From: Microbacterium sp. 1.5R
Lineage (GTDB): Bacteria > Actinomycetota > Actinomycetes > Actinomycetales > Microbacteriaceae
Length of the DNA: 64,000 bases
Direction: 5' to 3'
Assembly: GCF_007667425.1 (NCBI RefSeq)
Contig: NZ_VDRC01000001.1
Location: forward strand, 1,518,595-1,582,594
Below are positions 7,821-16,742 of this stretch, in pieces; position 1 is the stretch's first letter, and each line of letters starts with the position of its first letter. Both the position numbers and the translations under genes were made by a program. The notes below the pieces were generated by a model. It saw only the letters and a program-made list of their open reading frames with translations. It made no database searches and was not told where the DNA came from.

Positions 7821-9859
7821 CGATCTCCCGTCGCGCCTTCCTGACCGCCGCGGCCGCGAGCTCCGCTCTCGCGCTGCTCCCCACCGGGCCGATGGATGCC
7901 GCGGCGGCGTCTTCGGCATCCGCTCTGCCGCTGCATGTGCCCACCGACGCGGCGAGGCGGAAGCGACTCACGAACCTGGCGCACCTGCGGTTCCTGCTCG
8001 CGGAGGTGCCGGTCGCGGCGAGCGCGACGCACACGACGTTCGGGATCGAGAGCGATCCGCGCGTGCGCGCACCGTGGACCTACGCCGACACCGACGGTGC
8101 GGGCGGATACCGTCCGGTCGGCGGCGGCACGCGCGATGCCGCGACGGGGTACTGGACGCAGGGCGCCTACAACGCCGACGACATCGCCAGGGCAGCGGTC
8201 GTGTTCCTGCGCGACTGGAAGGCGACGGGCGACTCGCAGAGCCGGGACGAGGCACGCGACGTGCTGCGCTCGCTCGCGTTCCTGCAGACCGTCTCGGGGC
8301 AGAACGCGGGGCGCGTCGTGCTGTGGCAGCAGGAGGACGGCACGCTCACCCCGAGCGCGATCCCCGTCGAGCTGCCCGACCCGTCCGATTCGGCGGAGTC
8401 GTACTGGCTCGCCCGCACCGTATGGGCGTTCGGTGAGGGATACGCCGCATTCGCCGCCACGGATGCCGCCTTCGCGGCCTTCCTGCTCGAGCGCCTGCAC
8501 CTCTGCCTCGATGCGCTGGGACGGGAGTCGCTCGGACGCGCGGGGCAGTTCGTGCGCAGCGACGGACGCGACCTGCCGGCGTGGCTGATCGCCGGAGGAG
8601 CGGATGCCACGGCCGAGGCCATGCTCGGACTCGCTGCCGCCGCGGAGATCGGGGATGCACGCAGCCGTGATGCCCTCGCGAGCTACGGTGCGGGGGTGGC
8701 CGCCATGGCTACCGACCCCCGCGGCGGGTGGCCCTTCGGTGCCGTGCTGCCGTGGACCGGGTCGCTCGGCTTCTGGCACGCGTGGGGCGCGGCGGCGCCG
8801 GAGGCGCTCGGTCGTGCGGGCGCGCTGCTGCGGCGTCGGGAGTGGTCGCGGTCGGCGATCGCCGACGCGGGGACGTTCACGCCGCAGGTGCTCGCCTCGG
8901 GTGGACCCCACAATGCGTGGGCGCCCCTGCCTGCCGAGGCCCAGATCGCGTACGGTGCGCACGGTCGGGTGGCCGGTGCGCTCGCTGCTGCCGCGGCGGG
9001 CGGGGGCGAGGGGCTGCGGCTGATCGCGGGTCTCGCAGCGGGCTGGTTCTTCGGCGCGAACACCGCCGGGGAGCCCGTGTACGACCCCGCCACGGGCGTG
9101 ACCTTCGACGGTGTGGAGACCGACGGGCGGATCAACCGCAACGCGGGAGCCGAGTCGACCATCCACGGGCTGCTGACGATGCTGCTCCTCGACGCGAACC
9201 GCGACGTCGCGGGCCTCGCGACCTCGATCACCGGGTTGAGCTCTTTCTCGGGGCTCCGGGTGCTCGAGGCCGAGACGGCGCGACTGTCGGCCGGGTGCGT
9301 GGTCGAGCGGCCGGCGGGCGGCGCGTGGACCGGGGAGGGCAATCTGTCGAGCGGCGCATTCGTGCGGGTTCCCGCCGGTGAGACGGTGGAGTTCGACGTG
9401 ACGGAGGCCGGCGGCATCCTGCACGGTCTGATCTGGCGGCAGGCCGCCGACGTCGGGGAAGCGGTGTGGGAGGTGTTCCGCGGGCGGAAGCGGCTGTGGA
9501 CCACACGCACACCGGCCGGCGGCACGGGCGACCGCGGTCTCACGGAGGCGGACGGGATGCTGGTGCCGCAGCGCCTGGGCGGCGACCTGCCCGGCGAGTC
9601 GGTGGTGGTGCGGTGCACGAGCCGCGGAGACGTCCGGCTCGATGCGCTCGTGATCCAGCCGGCCGTGGCGACGGCGGTGTACGCGACGACCTCGGGCCCG
9701 GCCGTGCTCTACGCGGACGGGACCGGCCGGGATCAGCGCGTCGCGGCTCTGGCCCCGGGTTCGGGGCGCGCGTACGACGCCGACGGATCGCAGCGCGGGC
9801 AAGCCGTGGGCGGTCGAAAGGTGCGGGTGCGCGGCGGGGGATTCACCGTCACCCGGTGA
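7817..9859 (+). CDS. Tat-exported protein, putative (alpha/alpha)6-barrel glycosidase-like
   Basis: Not firmly recognised. A twin-arginine signal (SRRAFLT, residues 4-10, then a hydrophobic Ala-rich stretch) indicates folded export. The first 450 or so residues are helical, Ala/Trp-rich, and contain NRNAGAESTIHG (about 441-452), a segment type seen in (alpha/alpha)6-barrel carbohydrate-active proteins. The last 200 residues look beta-rich, like a carbohydrate-binding module. It overlaps the GH130 gene by 4 bases and has an AGGGAGGAG site, so it belongs to the sugar operon. A role trimming mannoside outside the cell is inference. Confidence 0.5.
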   Translation: MTISRRAFLTAAAASSALALLPTGPMDAAAASSASALPLHVPTDAARRKRLTNLAHLRFLLAEVPVAASATHTTFGIESDPRVRAPWTYADTDGAGGYRPVGGGTRDAATGYWTQGAYNADDIARAAVVFLRDWKATGDSQSRDEARDVLRSLAFLQTVSGQNAGRVVLWQQEDGTLTPSAIPVELPDPSDSAESYWLARTVWAFGEGYAAFAATDAAFAAFLLERLHLCLDALGRESLGRAGQFVRSDGRDLPAWLIAGGADATAEAMLGLAAAAEIGDARSRDALASYGAGVAAMATDPRGGWPFGAVLPWTGSLGFWHAWGAAAPEALGRAGALLRRREWSRSAIADAGTFTPQVLASGGPHNAWAPLPAEAQIAYGAHGRVAGALAAAAAGGGEGLRLIAGLAAGWFFGANTAGEPVYDPATGVTFDGVETDGRINRNAGAESTIHGLLTMLLLDANRDVAGLATSITGLSSFSGLRVLEAETARLSAGCVVERPAGGAWTGEGNLSSGAFVRVPAGETVEFDVTEAGGILHGLIWRQAADVGEAVWEVFRGRKRLWTTRTPAGGTGDRGLTEADGMLVPQRLGGDLPGESVVVRCTSRGDVRLDALVIQPAVATAVYATTSGPAVLYADGTGRDQRVAALAPGSGRAYDADGSQRGQAVGGRKVRVRGGGFTVTR

Positions 9860-9890
9860 GTCCCCCTCTCGCGCCCCCTGCCGCTCGCGC

Positions 9891-9939
9891 CGACCCACCC
9901 TCTTCTGTGCGACCCACCCTCTTCTGTGCGACCCACCCC
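9891..9939. repeat. 19-bp tandem repeat
   Basis: Unit CGACCCACCCTCTTCTGTG occurs twice head to tail (9891-9909, 9910-9928), then an 11-base partial copy ending at 9939. It lies just after the Tat-exported protein gene. GAGGGTGG around 9957 could pair with a unit to make a weak hairpin. No function is evident. Confidence 0.8.
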
Positions 9940-10022
9940 GTTTGGCACCGCGTCGGGGAGGGTGGCTCGCGCGAACGGGGCCGGGTCGGCATCGCGGCGA
10001 GCGCGGCGCGTAGGCTGGCTGT

Positions 10023-10679
10023 GTGCCGACGACCGACCCGCTGCCCGACCGCCCCGCCCCCGACAACCCGACCGGCAAGCTCGTGCTGCTGCGACACGGT
10101 GAGACCGAGTGGTCGAAGGCGGGTCGGCACACCGGGCTCACCGACATCCCGCTGACCGCACGGGGAGAGGACCTCGCCCGTGGTGCGGGGCGGCTCGTCG
10201 CCGACTACGACTTCTCGCTCGTGCTGACGTCTCCGCTCGAACGGGCCAGGCGGACCGCCGAACTCGCCGGGCTGCACGCCGAGGTCGATCCGCTGCTCGT
10301 CGAATGGGACTACGGCGGGTACGAGGGCCGTACGACGAAGGACATCAGGGCCGAGCTCGGGTACGACTGGAGCGCCTTCACGCACGGCGTCGTGCGCGGG
10401 GACACACCCGGCGAGACGGTCGAGGAGGTCGCTGCGCGGGCGTCGCGCGTGCTCACCCGGGTGCTGCCGGTGCTCGCCGAGGGTGATGTCGCGCTCGTCG
10501 CGCACGGGCACTTCCTCCGCATCCTCACCGCTGTCTACCTGCGGCTCGCGCCGCGCTTCGGCGCGCAGATCTCGCTCAATGCCGGGTCCGTCTCGGTGCT
10601 GAGCTTCTACCGCGAGCAGCCGGCGATCCTGTCGTGGAACTACGGACTCGAACTGCCGCTCGCGCCGTCGGAGTCCTGA
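10023..10679 (+). CDS. Histidine phosphatase family protein (phosphoglycerate-mutase-like)
   Basis: Branch-1 histidine phosphatase, 218 residues. The RHG motif with the phospho-accepting histidine is at residues 24-26 (LRHGETEW) and a second catalytic His lies in VAHGHF near 160. The family includes broad phosphatases, phosphoglycerate mutases and acid phosphatases; the substrate cannot be assigned. The start is a GTG with a Pro-rich N-terminal extension of about 18 residues before the fold begins. It converges with the lipoprotein gene downstream. Confidence 0.87.
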   Translation: MPTTDPLPDRPAPDNPTGKLVLLRHGETEWSKAGRHTGLTDIPLTARGEDLARGAGRLVADYDFSLVLTSPLERARRTAELAGLHAEVDPLLVEWDYGGYEGRTTKDIRAELGYDWSAFTHGVVRGDTPGETVEEVAARASRVLTRVLPVLAEGDVALVAHGHFLRILTAVYLRLAPRFGAQISLNAGSVSVLSFYREQPAILSWNYGLELPLAPSES

Positions 10680-10720
10680 CCCCGGCGTCAGGCGTACCGC
10701 ACGGCCTCACACCCCGCCGT

Positions 10721-11278
10721 TCAGCCCACGCGGCGCAACGACACGGCGTAGACGCTCGGGTCGCCGTCCAGGTCGAGCACGACCTCCAGGCCCGTGGCCG
10801 TGGTGTTCACGTCGAAGGCGATGGTGGCGTTCGAGCACTGCGTCGGCTCGGGTGAGAGCCCGACATCGAGGTCGCCCCCGGATATCGAGATCGTGCCCTC
10901 GCCCCGGCACGCGATCTGCGCCTGGTACGCCCCGGGCTCGAGCGACTGGAACCGCGTCGTGTGATGCGCAGAGGTCGCGTCGCTGAGCCACCCCGCGAGC
11001 GAGCCGGCATGCCCCTCGGCATCCGACCCGGGAACGACCGTCTTCGACCATTCGGCGATCTCCTCGACGGGGATGGGCAGCATCCCCTCCGCCTCCGCGA
11101 TAGCGGCGTCGATCTCGGCGTCGGGGTCGGCGTCGGGGTCGGGGGTGGCTGAGGCGCTCGCGCTGGGCGACGGGGTCGGTGACGCGTCGCGCTCGGCATC
11201 CGTCGTCGGCGCGCATCCGACCACCCCCAGCGTCGCTGCGAGCAGGAGTCCGACCGTCGCCATCCGTTCGCCGTTCAT
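10721..11278 (-). CDS. Putative lipoprotein of unknown function
   Basis: No recognised family. A signal peptide with lipobox LGVVGC (Cys22 from the ATG at 11278) is followed by a Ser/Thr/Pro- and Asp-rich linker (residues 24-50) and a compact domain of about 130 residues with two cysteines likely to pair outside the cell. The start is uncertain: a GTG at 11287 is in frame, while the ATG at 11278 sits only 2 bases after GGAGG. It diverges from the Fur-family regulator across about 100 bases. Confidence 0.6.
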   Translation of the reverse strand: MNGERMATVGLLLAATLGVVGCAPTTDAERDASPTPSPSASASATPDPDADPDAEIDAAIAEAEGMLPIPVEEIAEWSKTVVPGSDAEGHAGSLAGWLSDATSAHHTTRFQSLEPGAYQAQIACRGEGTISISGGDLDVGLSPEPTQCSNATIAFDVNTTATGLEVVLDLDGDPSVYAVSLRRVG

Positions 11279-11346
11279 GCCCTCCACGCTACGGAGACCT
11301 CAGGAGACCGCAACCCCCGTCGTGTTCCGGCATACGACACGCCGCT

Positions 11347-11365
11347 CTTTTGAATCACTCAAAAG
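11347..11365. promoter_or_regulatory. Fur/PerR-like operator upstream of the catalase regulator
   Basis: Inverted repeat CTTTTGA-N5-TCAAAAG, 20 bases before the Fur-family start codon. A possible promoter (TTGAAT at 11350 and TAGGGT at 11372, 16-base spacer) overlaps it. Position and symmetry suggest autoregulation by the downstream protein. Confidence 0.65.
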
Positions 11366-11384
11366 AACGTGTAGGGTCGAAGCC

Positions 11385-11807
11385 ATGGAAACCACACTCG
11401 AGTCGGCGCTGCACGACGCCGGTCTGAGGGCGACCGCGGGCCGCGTCGCCGTCCTCGAGGCGATGGAATCCCTGGCCCACACCGATGCGGAGCGCGTGTT
11501 CCGCACAGTCTCCGAGGTGCTGCCGACGACGTCGATCCAGTCGGTGCACAACATCCTCGCGGACCTGACGACGGCGGGCCTGCTCCGCCGGATCGAACCG
11601 GCAGGGTCCGCTGCCCTCTACGAACGGCGCATCGGCGACAACCACCACCATGTCGTCTGCACCGGGTGCGGTGCGATCGGCGACGTGGACTGCGTCGTCG
11701 GCGAAGCACCGTGCCTCACCCCGTCTTCGGCCGGGGGATTCACCGTCCAGACAGCCGAAGTCACCTTCTGGGGCCTCTGCCCCAGCTGCCAGACCGCCGC
11801 GCAGTAG
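11385..11807 (+). CDS. Fur-family regulator (PerR/CatR-like)
   Basis: Metal-dependent repressor of 140 residues with an N-terminal winged helix and C-terminal dimer domain. Structural zinc ligands are visible as CTGCG (Cys92, Cys95) and CPSC (Cys132, Cys135), and an HHH cluster precedes the first pair. It lies 66 bases upstream of catalase in the same direction and follows a palindromic operator. This is the usual layout of peroxide-sensing CatR/FurA regulators, so it probably represses itself and catalase until peroxide oxidises it. Confidence 0.85.
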   Translation: METTLESALHDAGLRATAGRVAVLEAMESLAHTDAERVFRTVSEVLPTTSIQSVHNILADLTTAGLLRRIEPAGSAALYERRIGDNHHHVVCTGCGAIGDVDCVVGEAPCLTPSSAGGFTVQTAEVTFWGLCPSCQTAAQ

Positions 11808-11873
11808 CTCGACGCATCCGCCTGCCCGCCGGGCAGGGGTACTCGTCGCACCTACGCGCAGAAGGAGAAGAAA

Positions 11874-13352
11874 ATGACGAACCCGCACGACCAGGCGAAG
11901 CCCGCCACCACGACGCAGACCGGTACGCCCGCACCCAGCGACGCGCACTCCCTCACGGTCGGCGCCGACGGCCCCACCGTTCTGCACGACCGCTACCTGG
12001 TCGAGAAGCTCGCGTCGTTCAACCGCGAGCGCGTGCCGGAGCGCAACCCGCACGCCAAGGGCGGCGGCGCCTTCGGCGAGTTCGTCGTCACCGAGGACGT
12101 CTCGGCCTACACCCGTGCCGCCGTCTTCCAGCCCGGCGCGACCAGCGAGACGCTGCTGCGCTTCTCCTCCGTCGCCGGTGAGCAGGGCTCGCCCGACACC
12201 TGGCGCGACGTGCGCGGCTTCTCGCTGCGCTTCTACACGACCGACGGCAACCTCGACATCGTCGGCAACAACACCCCGACCTTCTTCATCCGCGACGCGA
12301 TGAAGTTCCCCGACTTCATCCACTCGCAGAAGCGCCTGGGCGACTCCGGCCTGCGGGATGCCGACATGCAGTGGGACTTCTGGACCCTCTCCCCCGAGTC
12401 GGCCCACCAGGTGACCTACCTCATGGGCGACCGCGGTCTGCCCCGCAGCTGGCGCCACATGAACGGCTACGGCTCGCACACGTACCAGTGGGTCAACGCC
12501 GAGGGCGAGCGCTTCTGGGTGCAGTACCACTTCCTGTCCAACCAGGGCGTCGAGGCGATGCACGCCGACGAGGCGGAGCAGCTCGCCGGGTCGGATGCCG
12601 ACTTCTACCGCCGCGACCTGTTCGACGCGATCACCCGCGGCGAGCACCCCTCGTGGGACGTCTACGTGCAGATCATGCCGTACGAGGAGGCCAAGGCCTA
12701 CCGCTTCAACCCGTTCGACCTGACGAAGACCTGGTCGAAGAAGGACTACCCGCGCATCAAGGTCGGCACGTTCACGCTGAACCGCAACCCGCAGAACTTC
12801 TTCGCCGAGATCGAGCAGGCCGCGTTCTCGCCCGGCAACCAGGTGCCCGGAACCGGCATCTCGCCCGACAAGATGCTGATGGCCCGTGTCTTCGCATACC
12901 CCGACGCCCAGCGTCACCGCGTCGGCACGAACTACAACCAGCTGCCGGTGAACCAGCCGCATGCCGCCGAGGTGCGCAATTACATGCACGAGGGCAACAT
13001 GCAGTACCGGTTCAACCCGGCCGAGCACCGCGTGTACACGCCGAACTCGTACGGCGCCGCCGGCGGGCCCGAGGCCGACCCGCTGGCGGGCGTCGAGGCG
13101 AGCTGGGAGTCCGACGGCGAGCTGATCCGCACCGCGGCCACGCTGCACGCCGACGACGACGACTTCGGCCAGGCCGGCACCCTCTACCGCGAGGTCTTCG
13201 ACGACGAGCAGCGCGCCCGGTTCCTCGAGACCCTCACCGGCCAGGGCAAGGGCCTCACGGTCGACGTGATCCGCGAGCGCTTCTTCCAGTACTGGACGAA
13301 CGTGGATGCCGCGCTCGGCGAGGCCCTGCGCCGCACCGTGTCCGCGGCCTGA
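11874..13352 (+). CDS. katA: Catalase, heme-dependent monofunctional clade
   Basis: Cytoplasmic enzyme converting hydrogen peroxide to water and oxygen. At 492 residues it is a small-subunit clade catalase. The distal His is in [11 protein letters not shown] (His60), the distal Asn in [11 protein letters not shown] (about 133), and the proximal heme Tyr in [14 protein letters not shown] (about 341). A strong AGAAGGAGAAG site precedes the ATG. It follows the Fur-family gene and probably shares its control. A nested hairpin after the stop likely terminates the transcript. Confidence 0.97.
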   Translation: MTNPHDQAKPATTTQTGTPAPSDAHSLTVGADGPTVLHDRYLVEKLASFNRERVPERNPHAKGGGAFGEFVVTEDVSAYTRAAVFQPGATSETLLRFSSVAGEQGSPDTWRDVRGFSLRFYTTDGNLDIVGNNTPTFFIRDAMKFPDFIHSQKRLGDSGLRDADMQWDFWTLSPESAHQVTYLMGDRGLPRSWRHMNGYGSHTYQWVNAEGERFWVQYHFLSNQGVEAMHADEAEQLAGSDADFYRRDLFDAITRGEHPSWDVYVQIMPYEEAKAYRFNPFDLTKTWSKKDYPRIKVGTFTLNRNPQNFFAEIEQAAFSPGNQVPGTGISPDKMLMARVFAYPDAQRHRVGTNYNQLPVNQPHAAEVRNYMHEGNMQYRFNPAEHRVYTPNSYGAAGGPEADPLAGVEASWESDGELIRTAATLHADDDDFGQAGTLYREVFDDEQRARFLETLTGQGKGLTVDVIRERFFQYWTNVDAALGEALRRTVSAA

Positions 13353-13395
13353 GCGCGCACCCGCACCGCGCGCTGAGCGCGCACCCGCACCGCGC
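13350..13395. repeat. 22-bp direct repeat spanning the catalase stop codon
   Basis: TGAGCGCGCACCCGCACCGC (plus GC) occurs at 13350-13371 and again at 13374-13395, period 24. The first copy contains the katA stop codon itself. The second runs into the hairpin that follows. It looks like a local duplication. Confidence 0.75.
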
Positions 13396-13476
13396 CGAGA
13401 CCCCGTCTCAGCGCCCAAACCCCCTCTTGCGAACGTCCGCAGGAGGGGGTTTCGGCGTGAACCCGGGGTCTCGGCG
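13393..13476. terminator. Nested hairpin element (family copy A) after katA
   Basis: The outer arms are CGCCGAGACCCC (13393-13404) and its complement (13465-13476). Inside is a 15-bp hairpin (13417-13431 with 13438-13452, one G-T pair, 6-base loop). It begins 40 bases after the catalase stop. Function as terminator is inferred; the same design recurs at 14455-14538 and 40179-40245. Confidence 0.7.
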
Positions 13477-13626
13477 GGGTGGGGGTGCGGGGCGGGGGCG
13501 GGGGTGTGGGGCGGGGCGGGGCGGGGCGGGTCAGGACGCCGAGACGTGCAGCACACTCACCCGACCGCGGGTGGGTGATCGCAGTGCTCACGCGGCGTCC
13601 GATGTCGGACGCACGATCATCATGCC

Positions 13627-14451
13627 GTGCCGCGCGAGAGAATGGATGCCGTGGCCGTCCCTCTCTCCGACTTGAACAGCATGCCCACGCCGCAGCAGGT
13701 CTACGCGGCCGACGGCACCCGCCTCGCGACCTACACGTGGGGTGAGGTCGATGCCCGCGTCGTCGTGCTCGTGCACGGATTCGCGTCGAGTGCCAGGGAC
13801 ACCTGGGTGCTCACAGGGTGGGTGCGGCAGCTCACCCAGGCGGGGTACCGCGTGCTCGCGCTCGACCAGCGCGGCCACGGGCTGAGCGAGAAGCCGCATC
13901 AGGCCGATGCGTACGGCATCCGCACCCTGGCGACCGATGTCGAGACGGTGATGGACGCGTATCTCGTCGATGAGGCGTTCTACGCGGGTTACTCGCTCGG
14001 CGCGCGGGTCGGATGGGAGGTGGTCCGCGATCTGCCGCAGCGCATCGGGCGGGCGGTGCTGGGCGGGGTGCCCGACGGCATCCCTCTCGCTCGTCTGGAT
14101 CTCGCGCAGGTGCGCGCGTATCTCGCGGACGGCACGCCTGTGGCCGATCCGGTGACGCAGAACTACATCGCGCTCAACGAACGCGTACCCGGCAACGACC
14201 TCAGCGCTCTCGTCGCGCTGGCCGAGGGACTGCGGTCGTCGAGCACCATCGATCCTGACCCGGCCAATGCTCCGGCCAGCCCGATCCTGTTCGCGACCGG
14301 CTCGAAGGATGCCGTCATCGAGGGTTCGCGGGCCCTCGCCTCCGCGGCGCCGGAGGGGCGCTTCTTCGAGATCCCGAATCGCAACCACTTCAACGCCCCT
14401 GGTTCGCGCGACTTCAAGGACGCGGCGATCGGGTTCCTCGCGGAGTCGTGA
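13627..14451 (+). CDS. Alpha/beta-fold hydrolase
   Basis: Alpha/beta hydrolase of 274 residues. The oxyanion region VLVHGFASSARDTW, the DQRGHGLSEKP strand, and the nucleophile elbow GYSLGAR (Ser near 123) are clear; the C-terminal NRNHFNAP supplies the catalytic His. The substrate is unknown; the family covers esterases, lipases and haloperoxidase-like enzymes. The start is GTG 13627 or ATG 13642; the latter is plausible because the fold begins well after both. No operon partner: it is flanked by hairpin elements on both sides. Confidence 0.85.
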   Translation: MPRERMDAVAVPLSDLNSMPTPQQVYAADGTRLATYTWGEVDARVVVLVHGFASSARDTWVLTGWVRQLTQAGYRVLALDQRGHGLSEKPHQADAYGIRTLATDVETVMDAYLVDEAFYAGYSLGARVGWEVVRDLPQRIGRAVLGGVPDGIPLARLDLAQVRAYLADGTPVADPVTQNYIALNERVPGNDLSALVALAEGLRSSSTIDPDPANAPASPILFATGSKDAVIEGSRALASAAPEGRFFEIPNRNHFNAPGSRDFKDAAIGFLAES

Positions 14452-14454
14452 CTT

Positions 14455-14538
14455 CGCCGAGACCCCGCGTTATCGTCGAGACCCCCGCCCGCTGACGTCA
14501 GCAGGCGGGGGTCTCGACGAGATGCCGGGGTCTCGGCG
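14455..14538. terminator. Nested hairpin element (family copy B) between hydrolase and msrA
   Basis: The outer arms CGCCGAGACCCCG (14455-14467) and complement (14526-14538) are perfect. The inner 17-bp perfect stem is 14473-14489 with 14504-14520, enclosing the palindrome GCTGACGTCAGC. It starts 3 bases after the hydrolase stop and ends 22 bases before the convergent msrA stop, so it can serve as a bidirectional terminator. Confidence 0.8.
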
Positions 14539-14560
14539 CGGCGAGAGGGGCGACCGCGCG

Positions 14561-15103
14561 TCAGACGGCGGTGGTCTCGCGCTTGGGCAGCACCCATCCC
14601 GCACGCGGGAAGTGGCAGGTGTAGCCGTTGGGGTACTTGATCAGGTAGTCCTGGTGCTCGGGCTCGGCCTCCCAGAACGGACCCTCGGGCTCGATCGTGG
14701 TGACGGCCTTGGCGGGCCAGAGACCCGACGCGTCGACGTCGGCGATCGTGTCGCGGGCCACGGTCTCCTGCTCGGGGGTGAGCGGGAAGATCGCCGAGCG
14801 GTAGCTCGACCCGATGTCGTTGCCCTGACGGTTCAGGGTCGACGGGTCGTGGATCTGGAAGAAGAACGCGAGGATGTCGCGGTAGGCCGTCTTCGTCGGG
14901 TCGAACACGATCTCGACGGCCTCCGCGTGCCCGGGGTGATTGCGGTAGGTGGCGTGATCGTTCTGCCCCCCGGTGTAGCCGACACGGGTGTCGAGCACGC
15001 CCGGCTGGCGACGGATCAGGTCTTCCATGCCCCAGAAGCAGCCGCCGGCCAGGACGGCCGTCTCGGTTCCGGGTGTGCGGGTGATGGCTCCGGTGTCGGT
15101 CAT
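14561..15103 (-). CDS. msrA: Peptide methionine-S-sulfoxide reductase MsrA
   Basis: Reduces the S-epimer of methionine sulfoxide in proteins, with thioredoxin as electron donor. The hallmark GCFWG motif carries the catalytic Cys22. The 180 residues and the downstream HxxxxY and FWxAExxHQ-type segments match the family. Its ATG overlaps the stop of msrB by 4 bases (ATGA), so the pair is translationally coupled for repair of both epimers. Confidence 0.96.
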   Translation of the reverse strand: MTDTGAITRTPGTETAVLAGGCFWGMEDLIRRQPGVLDTRVGYTGGQNDHATYRNHPGHAEAVEIVFDPTKTAYRDILAFFFQIHDPSTLNRQGNDIGSSYRSAIFPLTPEQETVARDTIADVDASGLWPAKAVTTIEPEGPFWEAEPEHQDYLIKYPNGYTCHFPRAGWVLPKRETTAV

Positions 15104-15576
15104 GACTGCTCCTCAGGGGTGTGGGCGGTGGTGGTGTCGAAGAGGTGGCTGTAGCGACCGTATCCCTCTTCCTCGAGCCTGTCAGCGGGGATGAACCGGA
15201 GAGCGGCGGAGTTCATGCAGTATCGCAATCCTCCCGCGTCTCGGGGTCCGTCGTCGAACACGTGCCCGAGGTGGCTGTCGGCGCCGGCTGATCGCGCCTC
15301 GGTGCGCTTCATGAACAGTGTGCGGTCGGTGCGGGTCGTCACGGCATCCGCCTCGATCGGCTTGGTGAAGCTCGGCCATCCGGTTCCGCTGTCGTATTTG
15401 TCGGCGGATGAGAACAGCGGCTGCCCGGAGACGACATCGACGTAGATGCCGGCGTCGTGGTTGTTCCAGTAGGCATTGCGGAAGGGCGGCTCGGTGGCGT
15501 CCTCCTGCGTCACCTCGTACTGCAGGTGCGTGAGCTCGCTGACCGCCTGAGGGGTCTTGCCGTAGTCGTTCGACAT
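15100..15576 (-). CDS. msrB: Peptide methionine-R-sulfoxide reductase MsrB
   Basis: Reduces the R-epimer of methionine sulfoxide. The catalytic cysteine is in [11 protein letters not shown] (Cys120), and GTGWPSF and DSHLGHVF are conserved family segments. The two CxxC zinc-binding pairs of the zinc-type MsrB are absent: the first site reads GIYVDVVSG. This is therefore the zinc-free form. It is first in a two-gene operon with msrA. A GGAGA ribosome site precedes the start. Confidence 0.95.
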   Translation of the reverse strand: MSNDYGKTPQAVSELTHLQYEVTQEDATEPPFRNAYWNNHDAGIYVDVVSGQPLFSSADKYDSGTGWPSFTKPIEADAVTTRTDRTLFMKRTEARSAGADSHLGHVFDDGPRDAGGLRYCMNSAALRFIPADRLEEEGYGRYSHLFDTTTAHTPEEQS

Positions 15577-15742
15577 GATCTGTCTCCTTTGTCCGACGCG
15601 GCTGGCTGCGGCGTCTTAGAGGAGAACCGGCGGAGGTCCGTTTTTGGTCCCGTGGGGCTGGGAGCGGGCTGTGAGTTTCGGGGAAGTCGATAGAGTTGCT
15701 CGTCTGCACGCTTCTGCACACGGATTCCTGGGGAGAACGCAC

Positions 15743-16660
15743 ATGTCGGTGGGATTGCTCGCGGTCGTCGATGACATCCTCAGCGCGGCCATGAAGGCGT
15801 CCGCCAAAGCCGCGGGTGTCGTGATCGACGACGCCGCTGTCACCCCGCAGTACGTGCAGGGGATCACGCCCGCGCGGGAGCTGCCCGTGGTCGCGAAGAT
15901 CGCGCTGGGGTCGTTGGCGAACAAGTTCGTGATCATCATCCCGATCGCGTTGCTGCTGACGGCGTTCGCCCCGTGGGTGCTGCCGTATCTGCTGATCCTC
16001 GGTGGCGCGTATCTGTGCTTCGAGGGCGCCGAGAAGGTGCTCGAGTGGTTCGGCGTTCATCACGGTCACGCGGACGAGGGTGCCCGTGACGAGAGGAAGC
16101 TCGTGTTCGGTGCCGTGCGCACCGACCTCATCCTGTCGACCGAGATCATGCTGATCTCGCTCTCCAATCTCGAGGCGGGCCTCGACGTCTGGACGACGCT
16201 CGCCATCCTCGCGGTGATCGCGGTGCTGATGACGGGTGTCGTGTACGGCGCGGTGGCGCTACTGGTGAAGATCGACGACATCGGCCTGAAGATGGCGAAG
16301 AGCCCGGAGCGCCGGGTGCGTCACACCGGGACGCGCATCGTGCGGTCGATGCCGGCGGTGTTCCGCTTCATCAGCATCCTCGGCACCGTGGCGATGCTGT
16401 GGGTCGGCGGGCACCTGCTGCTCGTGAACCTCGGTGAGGTGGGCGTGCACTTCGGCGCCGACATCCTGCACGCTATCGAGCACGCCCTGGAGCCGGCCGG
16501 CGGTGTCATCGTGTGGATCGGCGACACTCTGTTCTCGGCGATCGCCGGGCTCGTGGCCGGCCTGATCATCGTCGGCGCGGTGCTCGGGATCGGGCGCGTG
16601 TTCGGCAAGCGGCCGAGCTTCCACGAGGGCGAGGAGTCGCCCGCCGACGTGCACGTCTGA
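15743..16660 (+). CDS. DUF808-family membrane protein (YedI-like)
   Basis: Integral membrane protein of 305 residues with the DUF808 start pattern (GLLAVVDDILSAAMKASAKAAG) and about six or seven hydrophobic helices; biochemical function is unknown. The ATG at 15743 is chosen because it follows GGGGAGA and puts the family N-terminus at residue 2; longer in-frame starts add a sequence unlike the family. It is divergent from msrB and convergent with the HNH gene. Confidence 0.87.
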   Translation: MSVGLLAVVDDILSAAMKASAKAAGVVIDDAAVTPQYVQGITPARELPVVAKIALGSLANKFVIIIPIALLLTAFAPWVLPYLLILGGAYLCFEGAEKVLEWFGVHHGHADEGARDERKLVFGAVRTDLILSTEIMLISLSNLEAGLDVWTTLAILAVIAVLMTGVVYGAVALLVKIDDIGLKMAKSPERRVRHTGTRIVRSMPAVFRFISILGTVAMLWVGGHLLLVNLGEVGVHFGADILHAIEHALEPAGGVIVWIGDTLFSAIAGLVAGLIIVGAVLGIGRVFGKRPSFHEGEESPADVHV

Positions 16661-16742
16661 GCCCGCGGTCTGATCTGCACTCGGGTGCGCGCGTAGACCG
16701 CGCGTCCGAGCCGGTGGTGCGACGCGGACGCGGATGCGCTCG

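Noticed and set aside
7736..10147. 803-aa minus-strand open frame
   Set aside because: It shadows the Tat-exported protein gene, is Arg/Pro/Gly-rich without motifs, and crosses the intergenic tandem repeat.
11355..13556. 733-aa minus-strand open frame over catalase
   Set aside because: It is the complement of a certain catalase gene, with biased composition.
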